Assembly: GCA_031270925.1 (NCBI GenBank)
Contig: JAISWY010000314.1
Coordinates: forward strand, 1 to 5,696
Source: Candidatus Symbiothrix sp.
Lineage (GTDB): Bacteria; Bacteroidota; Bacteroidia; Bacteroidales; Azobacteroidaceae
Direction of reading: 5' to 3'
DNA length: 5,696 nt
Positions 1 through 5,696 of this stretch are shown here, piece after piece. The notes beneath the pieces are model-generated. The model worked only from the letters and a program-made list of their open reading frames with translations. It was not told the DNA's origin and ran no database searches. How positions within the stretch are numbered: position 1 is the first letter of the stretch; each line of letters opens with the position of its first letter. A program made the translations under genes and the position numbers.

Positions 1-23
1 TATATTTATTCAAGAAAATTTCC

Positions 24-32
24 TATCTTTGC
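24..32 (+). promoter_or_regulatory. Bacteroidota-type -7 promoter element for ppdK
   Basis: The nine bases TATCTTTGC match the Bacteroidota sigma-ABfr -7 consensus TAnnTTTGC exactly. They lie 42 bases before the ppdK ATG, so transcription would start around position 38-42 and leave an untranslated leader of about 35 bases rich in A and T. A clear -33 TTTG box is not seen. The closest candidate is the TTTA at 5-8, which is slightly too close, and a better one could lie left of the window. The assignment rests on consensus match and position only. Confidence 0.6.
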
Positions 33-74
33 ACGCCTTTTTTAATAAACTACAACAATAATAAATATTTTTTT

Positions 75-2798
75 ATGGACAAAAAAAGAGTTTACTTGTT
101 CGGCAGCGGAAAAGCCGAAGGTAGGGCAGACATGAAAAACCTCTTGGGAGGGAAAGGGGCTAACTTGGCCGAAATGAACTTGATAGGCGTTCCTGTACCT
201 CCGGGTTTTACGATTACCACCGAAGTGTGTACCGAGTATAACCACTTAGGGAAAGAAGCAATTATCGCCTTGATTAAACCCGAAGTGGAAGCCGCTGTGA
301 AGGAAATAGAAGTAGCTACCGGCTCCGGTTTCGGCGACAAAAACAATCCGTGTTTGGTATCCGTTCGTTCGGGCGCCCGCGTTTCGATGCCGGGTATGAT
401 GGACACAGTGTTGAACCTCGGTATGAACGACGAAGCCGTAGAAGGCATCGCCAAAAAATCGGGCAACGAACGCTTCGCTTGGGACAGCTACCGCCGCTTC
501 GTGCAAATGTACGGCGACGTGGTTCTGGGTATGAAACCGACTTCCAAAACGGAAATTGATCCGTTTGAAAAAATCATGGAAGAAGTAAAAGAAGCTCGCG
601 GCGTGGAATTGGATACCGAATTAACCGTAGCCGATTTGAAAGAACTGGTCTCTAAATTTAAATCTGCCGTGAAAGCGCAAACCGGAAAAGATTTCCCCGA
701 CAGCCCATGGGAACAACTTTGGGGAGCCGTATGCGCTGTATTCGATTCATGGATGAACGAACGCGCCATCCTCTATCGCCAAATGTACCGCATCCCCGAA
801 GAATGGGGAACAGCCGTAAATGTGCAAGCGATGGTGTTCGGAAATATGGGATTGACTTCCGCTACCGGCGTAGCTTTTACCCGCGACGCTGCCACCGGCG
901 AAGATATTTTCAATGGCGAATATCTGATTAACGCTCAAGGCGAAGACGTGGTGGCCGGTATCCGCACCCCGCAACAAATTACGATCGAAGGCTCGAAACG
1001 CTGGGCGGCTCAACAAGGCATTTCGGAAGAGGAACGCGCCGCCAAATATCCTTCTTTGGAAGAAGCAATGCCCGGATGCGCCCAACATCTCATCGAAACA
1101 CAACAAAAACTGGAAGACTATTTTCACGATATGCAAGACCTTGAATTTACGATTCAAGACGGCAAATTGTGGTTGTTGCAAACCCGCAACGGTAAACGCA
1201 CCGGTGCAGCCATGGTTCGCATCGCCATAGAAATGCTGAAACAAGGAGTAATCGACGAACAAACCGCCTTGCTTCGTCAGGAACCCGAAAAATTAGACGA
1301 ATTATTGCATCCCGTATTCAAAAAATCGGCTTTGGCCGCTGCAAAAGCCATTACGAAAGGATTACCCGCTTCTCCGGGCGCAGCCACCGGAAAAATCGTT
1401 TTCCATGCCGACGACGCCGAAGAATGGGTAAAACGGGGTGAAAAAGTGGTGCTTTGCCGCATCGAAACTTCACCCGAAGATTTGCGCGGTATGGTTGTTG
1501 CCGAAGGTATTATGACCGCTCGCGGCGGTATGACTTCACACGCAGCCGTTGTTGCCCGCGGTATGGGAAAATGCTGTGTATCATCGGCTAACGGTGTACA
1601 AATCGACTATAAAGCAAAAACGTTGTCCATCAACGGACAAATACTGAATGAAGGCGAATGGATTTCGCTGAACGGCTCCACCGGTTTGGTTTATGCCGGA
1701 AAAATCGAAACGCAAGATCCCGAACTGAGTGGCGATTTCGGCAATTTGATGACTTTGGCCGATAAATATGCCCGCTTGAAAGTGCGTACCAACGCCGATA
1801 CGCCGAAAGACGCCATGGTTGCCCGTTCGTACGGCGCACAAGGCATCGGATTGTGCCGTACCGAACACATGTTCTTGGAAGGAGACAAAATTATCGCTAT
1901 GCGCGAAATGATTTTGGCAAAAGATGAAGCCGGTCGCCGCAACGCTTTGGCAAAACTTTTGCCTTTGCAACGCGCCGACTTTACCGGAATTTTTGAAGCC
2001 ATGGCAGGTCTGCCTGTAACGGTTCGCTTGCTTGACCCACCTTTGCACGAGTTCGTTCCTCATGATGAAAAAGGTCAGCAGGAAATGGCGAAAGTGATGG
2101 GTGTTCCTTTCGAAGAAATACACAGCCGTGTAGAAGGTTTGTTAGAACAAAACCCGATGTTGGGATTGCGCGGTTGCCGCTTGGGTAACTTGTATCCCGA
2201 AATCACGGAAATGCAAACCCGCGCCATCCTCGAAGCCGCATTGGATTTGCAGGCCAAAGGAGTGGAAGTGCATCCCGAAATCATGGTGCCGCTGACCGGT
2301 ATTTTATACGAATTTTTGGCGCAACGCAAAATCATCGACGAAACCGCTAAATTGGTATTCCAAGAACGCAATATAGAAATCGAATACAAAGTAGGTACAA
2401 TGATCGAAATCCCGCGTGCGGCATTAACGGCTCATCGCATCGCTACTTCCGCAGAGTTCTTCTCGTTCGGTACCAACGACTTAACCCAAATGACTTTCGG
2501 TTACAGCCGCGACGACGTGGCCAAATTTTTGCCGATGTATCTGGATAAAGGTATTTTGAAAGACGATCCGTTCGCGGTATTAGACCAGAAAGGTGTTGGC
2601 CAGTTGGTGGAATTGGCAACAACTCGTGGTCGCGAGGTCAAATCGGGTTTGAAATGCGGTATTTGCGGTGAACACGGAGGCGAACCTCGCTCGGTAAAAT
2701 TCTGTGACAAAGTCGGTTTGGATTATGTAAGTTGCTCGCCGTTCCGCGTGCCGATTGCTCGATTGGCTGCTGCTCAGGCTGTGATTGAAAACGCATAA
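75..2798 (+). CDS. ppdK: Pyruvate, phosphate dikinase
   Basis: This cytoplasmic enzyme interconverts pyruvate + ATP + phosphate and phosphoenolpyruvate + AMP + pyrophosphate, linking glycolysis and gluconeogenesis. The 907 residues are full length; bacterial members run about 870-910. The N-terminal ATP-grasp region shows GGKGANLAEM (25-34, with Lys27), SVRSGARVSMPGMMDT (from 96, with Arg98), QGEDVVAGIRTP (288-299) and LQTRNGKRTG (368-377). The swivelling phosphohistidine domain has GGMTSHAAVVARGMG (484-498) with phospho-accepting His489. The C-terminal TIM barrel has CRTEHMF (594-600), the VRLLDPPLHEF motif, MIEIPRAAL (776-784, metal ligand Glu778), FGTNDLTQM (798-806) and CGICGEHGG (861-869) with acid/base Cys864. 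These residues sit 33-34 positions after their counterparts in the Clostridium symbiosum enzyme. The product is a dikinase rather than a PEP synthase by length and motif wording. The ATG at 75 follows an A/T-rich leader without Shine-Dalgarno, normal for this phylum. The gene appears monocistronic, with a palindromic element after the stop. Confidence 0.98.
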   Translation: MDKKRVYLFGSGKAEGRADMKNLLGGKGANLAEMNLIGVPVPPGFTITTEVCTEYNHLGKEAIIALIKPEVEAAVKEIEVATGSGFGDKNNPCLVSVRSGARVSMPGMMDTVLNLGMNDEAVEGIAKKSGNERFAWDSYRRFVQMYGDVVLGMKPTSKTEIDPFEKIMEEVKEARGVELDTELTVADLKELVSKFKSAVKAQTGKDFPDSPWEQLWGAVCAVFDSWMNERAILYRQMYRIPEEWGTAVNVQAMVFGNMGLTSATGVAFTRDAATGEDIFNGEYLINAQGEDVVAGIRTPQQITIEGSKRWAAQQGISEEERAAKYPSLEEAMPGCAQHLIETQQKLEDYFHDMQDLEFTIQDGKLWLLQTRNGKRTGAAMVRIAIEMLKQGVIDEQTALLRQEPEKLDELLHPVFKKSALAAAKAITKGLPASPGAATGKIVFHADDAEEWVKRGEKVVLCRIETSPEDLRGMVVAEGIMTARGGMTSHAAVVARGMGKCCVSSANGVQIDYKAKTLSINGQILNEGEWISLNGSTGLVYAGKIETQDPELSGDFGNLMTLADKYARLKVRTNADTPKDAMVARSYGAQGIGLCRTEHMFLEGDKIIAMREMILAKDEAGRRNALAKLLPLQRADFTGIFEAMAGLPVTVRLLDPPLHEFVPHDEKGQQEMAKVMGVPFEEIHSRVEGLLEQNPMLGLRGCRLGNLYPEITEMQTRAILEAALDLQAKGVEVHPEIMVPLTGILYEFLAQRKIIDETAKLVFQERNIEIEYKVGTMIEIPRAALTAHRIATSAEFFSFGTNDLTQMTFGYSRDDVAKFLPMYLDKGILKDDPFAVLDQKGVGQLVELATTRGREVKSGLKCGICGEHGGEPRSVKFCDKVGLDYVSCSPFRVPIARLAAAQAVIENA

Positions 2799-2822
2799 GC
2801 CTGAAAGACTTAATGTAAATAA

Positions 2823-2898
2823 CCCCCAGTGAAGCGACTGGGGGTCGAGGAAGTAAGTGTATATCAATCAGTAATCCCCAGTCGCTTCACTGGGATTA
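2823..2898. repeat. REP/BIME-like nested inverted repeat between ppdK and glsA
   Basis: Arm 1 (2823-2844) is a perfect 8-bp hairpin, CCCCCAGT / ACTGGGGG, with loop GAAGCG. Arm 2 (2872-2898) is a second hairpin, TAATCCCCAGT / ACTGGGATTA, with one bulged C and loop CGCTTC. The arms are also exact reverse complements of each other over 19 nt (2825-2843 against 2876-2894), with 32 nt between them. The RNA could therefore fold as two small hairpins or as one 19-bp stem. Paired, inverted, individually palindromic units are the layout of REP/BIME elements mobilised by RAYT transposases. The position just after ppdK also suits an mRNA-stabilising or terminating role, although no U-tract follows either hairpin. 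The structure is certain; the REP identity is inferred, because no other copy is visible in this window. Confidence 0.75.
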
Positions 2899-2927
2899 TT
2901 GACATTAAGAATTGTGGTCTGTCGCTT

Positions 2928-3761
2928 ATGATTATGGATGAAGAAAAAGCGTTTCGTGTTGATTTGGACGAGATTCTGCGGACAAAGGCGCCAAAGATTT
3001 ATCGTAAAATTCCGAGATTTTTGATTCGATTATTGGAATGGATCATCGATCAAAAGCAACTCAATCATTTTTTTGCATTGAGTGCGGGATTGACCGGTGT
3101 CGATTTCATGGAAAATAGCATTCGCAATTTCGGTCTAACCATTCATCTGAAAGGAACGGAAAAACTGCCGGAAGCCGACCGGCCTTGCATTTTTGCATCC
3201 AATCATCCACTCGGAGGATTAGACGGCGTTGTGTTGTCGGCCGTGTTGGGAAAACACTACAACGGCAAAATCCGCTATTTGGTCAATGATATTTTGTATT
3301 TCATCGACCCGTTGAAAGACATTTTTATTCCGATTAATAAACATGGCGCCCAAGGCAAAGCGGCCGCACTACAATTAAACGAAGCCTTTGTATCCGAAAA
3401 TCAAATCATTACCTTTCCGGCGGGATTGTGTTCACGCAAAATCAAAGGCAAGATTCGCGACCTTGATTGGAAGAAAAATTTCATTTCCAAAGCCATCGAA
3501 TACCAACGCGACGTTGTTCCCGTTTACTTTGAAGCCAGAAATTCAAACTTTTTTTATAATTTAGCCAATATTCGTAAACTTTTGTCATTGAAATTTAATA
3601 TAGAAATGTTATTTTTGCCCCGTGAAATGTTTAAAGCGAAACACTCGGTGTTTACTATTCATTTTGGGGAAGCCATTTCGTGGCAATATTTCGACAAGTC
3701 GAAAACGCCGCAACAATGGGCTAAAACAATTGAAAATGAAGTGTATAACACCTTGAAATAA
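2928..3761 (+). CDS. glsA: PlsC-like lysophospholipid/glycine-lipid O-acyltransferase (GlsA-like)
   Basis: The predicted product is a membrane-associated acyltransferase of 277 aa. In Bacteroides, GlsA esterifies a second fatty acid onto the 3-hydroxyl of N-acyl-glycine made by GlsB, producing glycine lipid. The PlsC-type active-site block reads ASNHPLGGLDG, with His93 and Asp99 five residues apart rather than the classical four. A second block, FPAGLCSRKIKGKIRDL (from 163), corresponds to the FPEGxRS substrate-binding motif, followed by DVVPVYFEARNS. No transmembrane helix stands out. The open frame extends upstream to a GTG at 2829, but that extension translates the palindromic repeat, so I chose ATG 2928; ATG 2934 (product beginning MDEEKAFRVD) is equally plausible. 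The gene is followed after 17 nt by the glsB-like gene, and this pairing is the main reason for choosing GlsA over a generic phospholipid acyltransferase. The family is secure; the exact acceptor is inferred. Confidence 0.85.
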   Translation: MIMDEEKAFRVDLDEILRTKAPKIYRKIPRFLIRLLEWIIDQKQLNHFFALSAGLTGVDFMENSIRNFGLTIHLKGTEKLPEADRPCIFASNHPLGGLDGVVLSAVLGKHYNGKIRYLVNDILYFIDPLKDIFIPINKHGAQGKAAALQLNEAFVSENQIITFPAGLCSRKIKGKIRDLDWKKNFISKAIEYQRDVVPVYFEARNSNFFYNLANIRKLLSLKFNIEMLFLPREMFKAKHSVFTIHFGEAISWQYFDKSKTPQQWAKTIENEVYNTLK

Positions 3762-3778
3762 CGAAATAACTATAATAA

Positions 3779-4804
3779 ATGGAAGAGATAATTCCAAAAA
3801 TCGATCGGGATTTGTTGAAAGTGGAACTCACGCCCGACAAGCTTTTCCGGAAAACGAACAAGTCGGGAAACGAAATTTATTTGTTTACAGCCCACAACGC
3901 ACCCAATTTGATGCAGGAAGTCGGGCGTTTGCGCGAAATTGCTTTCCGTTATTACGGCGGCGGCACCGGCAAATCGGCCGACATCGACGAGTTCGATGAA
4001 ATGGCAACGCCTTACCGTCAGTTGATTGTGTGGGATCCGCAGGAAGAGGAAATTTTGGGTGGCTACCGTTTCCGTTGCGGCAATGAAATCACATTTAACG
4101 AATCGGGACAACCGGACAATATCGCCACTTGCGAATTGTTTCATTTTTCGCCTCAATTCATCGAAACTTACGTGCCGAAATTAGTAGAATTAGGGCGCTC
4201 GTTTGTTTCATTGGATTATCAATCAAGCAAATTCGGCTATAAAAGTCTGTATGCTTTAGATAATTTATGGGATGGATTGGGTGCATTGTCGGTCATTGAC
4301 CCCGATTTTCGATATTTTTTTGGAAAAATGACCATGTACAATGATTACAATATTGATGCCAGAAATATGATTCTTTTCTTTTTGGATAAATATTTCAAGG
4401 ACAAGGAAAATCTGGTTTATCCAATCGAAGCCTTGTTTACGAATACCGACTATGAACGGATGAATCAATTGTTTAACAAAACGACTTACAAGGATGATTA
4501 CAAAATTTTGAATGCCGAAGTGCGTAAATATGGCATCAATATTCCGCCTTTGGTATCGGCTTATATGAATCTGTCGCCAAGTATGCGTGTGTTTGGAACG
4601 GCCGTTAACCACGGATTTGGAGCTGTGGAAGAAACCGGCATTTTGATTGATTTTGAAGATATTTTCGAGGATAAGAAGAAACGCCACGTCGAGTCGTTTT
4701 TGAAAGAACAGCCTACAAAAAAATTGTTGCAGCATCTTCGGGTTATTATTTCGGGAATCAAAGCGCGACGAAAAGTTAAATCATTGAAATTTTCACAAGA
4801 CTAA
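3779..4804 (+). CDS. glsB: Hemolysin/OlsB-type GNAT N-acyltransferase (GlsB-like)
   Basis: The 341-aa product belongs to the acyl-ACP-dependent GNAT family that includes ornithine-lipid OlsB and proteins often labelled hemolysin. In Bacteroides the GlsB member transfers a 3-hydroxyacyl chain to the amino group of glycine, the first step in glycine-lipid synthesis. The N-terminal GNAT core carries RLREIAFRYYGGGTGKSADIDEFDEM (about 50-75), the strand ILGGYRFRCG, the segment CELFHFSPQF, and ELGRSFVS (137-144), the conserved ELGR-type segment of this family. The second half (about 160-341) is longer than in OlsB proteins and ends in a basic tail (KARRKVKSLK). The ATG follows the glsA stop by 17 nt, so the two are almost certainly co-transcribed. 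No signal peptide or membrane helix is seen, which suits a cytoplasmic or peripheral membrane enzyme. Glycine as acceptor is inferred from lineage and neighbour; the family call is firm. Confidence 0.87.
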   Translation: MEEIIPKIDRDLLKVELTPDKLFRKTNKSGNEIYLFTAHNAPNLMQEVGRLREIAFRYYGGGTGKSADIDEFDEMATPYRQLIVWDPQEEEILGGYRFRCGNEITFNESGQPDNIATCELFHFSPQFIETYVPKLVELGRSFVSLDYQSSKFGYKSLYALDNLWDGLGALSVIDPDFRYFFGKMTMYNDYNIDARNMILFFLDKYFKDKENLVYPIEALFTNTDYERMNQLFNKTTYKDDYKILNAEVRKYGINIPPLVSAYMNLSPSMRVFGTAVNHGFGAVEETGILIDFEDIFEDKKKRHVESFLKEQPTKKLLQHLRVIISGIKARRKVKSLKFSQD

Positions 4805-4931
4805 ACTTTCCGTATGAAATATGGGTTTTGCAGGTGACTCCTCGACATGACGCGCTTCCCTTGTAAGTGATGAGGGAACAGTCTGTTGGCGGCAAAGTCG
4901 CCTAAAAACTAAAATTGATAAATTAGATGAA
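4805..4931. other. Intergenic spacer with small inverted repeats; possible repeat relic
   Basis: This spacer separates the glsB-like gene from the AT-rich gene. It holds two small inverted repeats: TTCCCT (4856-4861) with AGGGAA (4873-4878) around an 11-nt loop, and GGCG (4888-4891) with CGCC (4899-4902) around a 7-nt loop, the latter followed by TAAAAAC. Either could help end the gls transcript, but no proper U-tract is present. The stretch 4835-4902 is clearly richer in G and C than the gene after it. On the + strand it contains three tiny frames (4814-4837, 4847-4870, 4870-4905), the last two overlapping as TGATG. On the - strand one frame stays open from 4902 to its stop at 4801. None is long enough to call a gene. 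I see no convincing promoter; TAAAATTG at 4910-4917 resembles a -7 box with one mismatch. Confidence 0.4.
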
Positions 4932-5636
4932 ATGGAAATCGAAATAAGGAATCTTAAAAATTTAAAGCCCGAAAAATGTAATTTTTGGAGGTTATTTAAA
5001 AATCATTGGTTTTTGTGTGGAATCATTATTATTCTGTTAGGCGTAATAGTTTTTAATCAGTTTTATGTTATTACAGATGCTAATAATATAACGATTATAC
5101 TTTCTTTTGTCGGTATATTGACTGCGTTTATCGTTATTGGCAATTACGCACAGGTAAAGGATATTGAAACTAAGTTTAAATCAGAAACCGAAAAATTGCA
5201 ATTAGAATTTTCCGATGTTGTCAAATTAAAAAATGAATTTGAGACGATAAAAACAGATTATGATAAAACAAAGAAAAGAATAATATTTGCTACTAATGAA
5301 TCCATTGGAAATGTAGGAGAAATTATTGCAGAGTTGAATAATGAAAAAAAATTTTATATTAATGTTATTCAAAATTATATTGAAACTATTAAGCGACACG
5401 CATCTATTGAACAATCGGCTTCATTTGTTGAACATTATGTTGAAACTTTGAAGTCGTTTCTAAAATCCATTAATTGGGATGAATATGATTTCAATAATCC
5501 TGACAGCAAGCAAAATAATATTTGTGTTTTTATTTCAGATATAACAAGTATGGATTGCATAAGTGAAACCAATAAAAATGAAATATTACCTGTATTAAAA
5601 AAAATACATGGATTGCAAAAAATATCAATGCAGTAA
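4932..5636 (+). CDS. Hypothetical membrane-anchored coiled-coil protein
   Basis: I do not recognise this 234-aa protein. Its layout is a short charged N-terminus (1-25), two predicted transmembrane helices (about 26-47, containing CGIIIILLGVIVF, and about 53-71, containing ILSFVGILTAFIVIG), a predominantly charged helical stretch likely to form a coiled coil (about 75-117, alternating K/E with L/F/V), and a mostly helical C-terminal region (about 120-234) with no catalytic motif I can identify. With a short loop between the helices, both termini would lie on the same side, probably the cytoplasm. The start at 4932 is the first ATG of the frame; an ATG at 4927 is out of frame and stops after six codons. 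The gene is very AT-rich (12 G/C of 60 bases at 5221-5280, against 37 of 60 at 1501-1560 in ppdK), suggesting accessory or transferred DNA. It could be a partner of a gene beyond the right edge, but nothing here shows that. The reading frame is convincing; the function is unknown. Confidence 0.75.
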   Translation: MEIEIRNLKNLKPEKCNFWRLFKNHWFLCGIIIILLGVIVFNQFYVITDANNITIILSFVGILTAFIVIGNYAQVKDIETKFKSETEKLQLEFSDVVKLKNEFETIKTDYDKTKKRIIFATNESIGNVGEIIAELNNEKKFYINVIQNYIETIKRHASIEQSASFVEHYVETLKSFLKSINWDEYDFNNPDSKQNNICVFISDITSMDCISETNKNEILPVLKKIHGLQKISMQ

Positions 5637-5643
5637 CTGAAAC

Positions 5644-5696
5644 GAAAAAAGTCCACTGAAAAGGTTGTACAAATCAGTGAAAAAAGTCTTGCACAA
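5644..5696. repeat. Hairpin bracketed by 10-bp direct repeats at the window edge
   Basis: The 10-mer GAAAAAAGTC occurs twice, at 5644-5653 and 5679-5688. Between the copies is a perfect 6-bp inverted repeat, CACTGA (5654-5659) with TCAGTG (5674-5679), whose loop contains the palindrome TTGTACAA (5665-5672). A near-match, TTGCACAA, ends the window at 5689-5696. Read on the - strand, the hairpin is followed after three bases by six T residues, so it could terminate a leftward transcript arriving from beyond the edge; for the + strand gene it is only a hairpin 17 bases after the stop. It could equally be the end of an insertion element or tandem repeat cut by the window boundary. Confidence 0.4.

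Noticed and set aside
747..1262. A 171-codon minus-strand open frame inside ppdK
   Set aside because: It lies wholly within ppdK, whose catalytic motifs are intact. The translation shows no recognisable domain and reflects the G/C-ending codons of the true gene.
1581..2123. A 180-codon minus-strand open frame inside ppdK
   Set aside because: It is also contained in ppdK, across the phosphohistidine-to-barrel region, with no domain and no promoter; it is a codon-bias shadow.
2823..2844. Hairpin arm 1 as a standard Rho-independent terminator of ppdK
   Set aside because: The stem is strong, but GTCGAGG follows rather than a U-tract, and its matching inverted partner is better explained by a paired repeat. 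A contribution to termination is still possible.
4265..4735. A 156-codon minus-strand frame opposite the glsB-like gene
   Set aside because: It overlaps a well-supported GNAT gene and its translation has no recognisable features.
4801..4902. Minus-strand open stretch of 33 codons across the spacer, as a gene remnant
   Set aside because: It is short and matches no family I can name. It also overlaps the end of the glsB-like gene, so I describe it only as part of the spacer.
4814..4905. Three micro-frames (7, 7 and 11 residues), the last two overlapping by TGATG, as a possible leader-peptide array
   Set aside because: They are too short to distinguish from chance. They contain no run of regulatory codons and there is no attenuator-like terminator with a U-tract before the next gene.
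5435..5656. Minus-strand frame open to the right edge, as a partial gene
   Set aside because: It overlaps the AT-rich + strand gene by about 200 bases. Its Phe/Cys/Ile-rich translation is what the reverse of AT-rich coding DNA produces.

Overview
The window reads as chromosomal DNA of a Bacteroidota bacterium, most likely order Bacteroidales. Three things point there: a promoter-like TAnnTTTGC element before the first gene, A/T-rich translation starts without Shine-Dalgarno sequences, and an adjacent acyltransferase pair typical of Bacteroidales glycine-lipid synthesis. All convincing genes lie on the + strand. No rRNA, tRNA, CRISPR array or complete insertion sequence is visible.

Region 1 (1-2798): a short leader with a Bacteroidota-type -7 element, then a full-length pyruvate, phosphate dikinase gene (ppdK, 907 aa) with every expected catalytic motif intact. 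Region 2 (2799-2927): a compact intergenic stretch dominated by a nested palindrome. Two GC-rich hairpins are also reverse complements of each other over 19 nt, so the layout is REP/BIME-like. Region 3 (2928-4804): a two-gene operon with a 17-nt gap, encoding a PlsC-like O-acyltransferase (GlsA-like) and a GNAT/hemolysin-type N-acyltransferase (GlsB-like). By family, GlsB would N-acylate glycine with a 3-hydroxy fatty acid and GlsA would esterify a second fatty acid onto that hydroxyl, giving membrane glycine lipids.

Region 4 (4805-4931): a non-coding spacer of mixed character, with two small inverted repeats, very short nested reading frames and an open minus-strand frame; it may be an interspersed repeat or relic. 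Region 5 (4932-5636): a very AT-rich gene for a 234-aa protein with two predicted membrane helices, a coiled coil and an unrecognised C-terminal domain. Its composition differs sharply from ppdK and it looks like accessory DNA. Region 6 (5637-5696): a short hairpin bracketed by 10-bp direct repeats, cut off by the window edge.

ppdK and the gls pair are ordinary core metabolism and lipid genes. The less explained material is the nested palindrome, the 4805-4931 spacer and the AT-rich gene with its flanking repeats. I see no clear evidence of a new multi-gene system; the AT-rich gene may belong to something that continues beyond the right edge.
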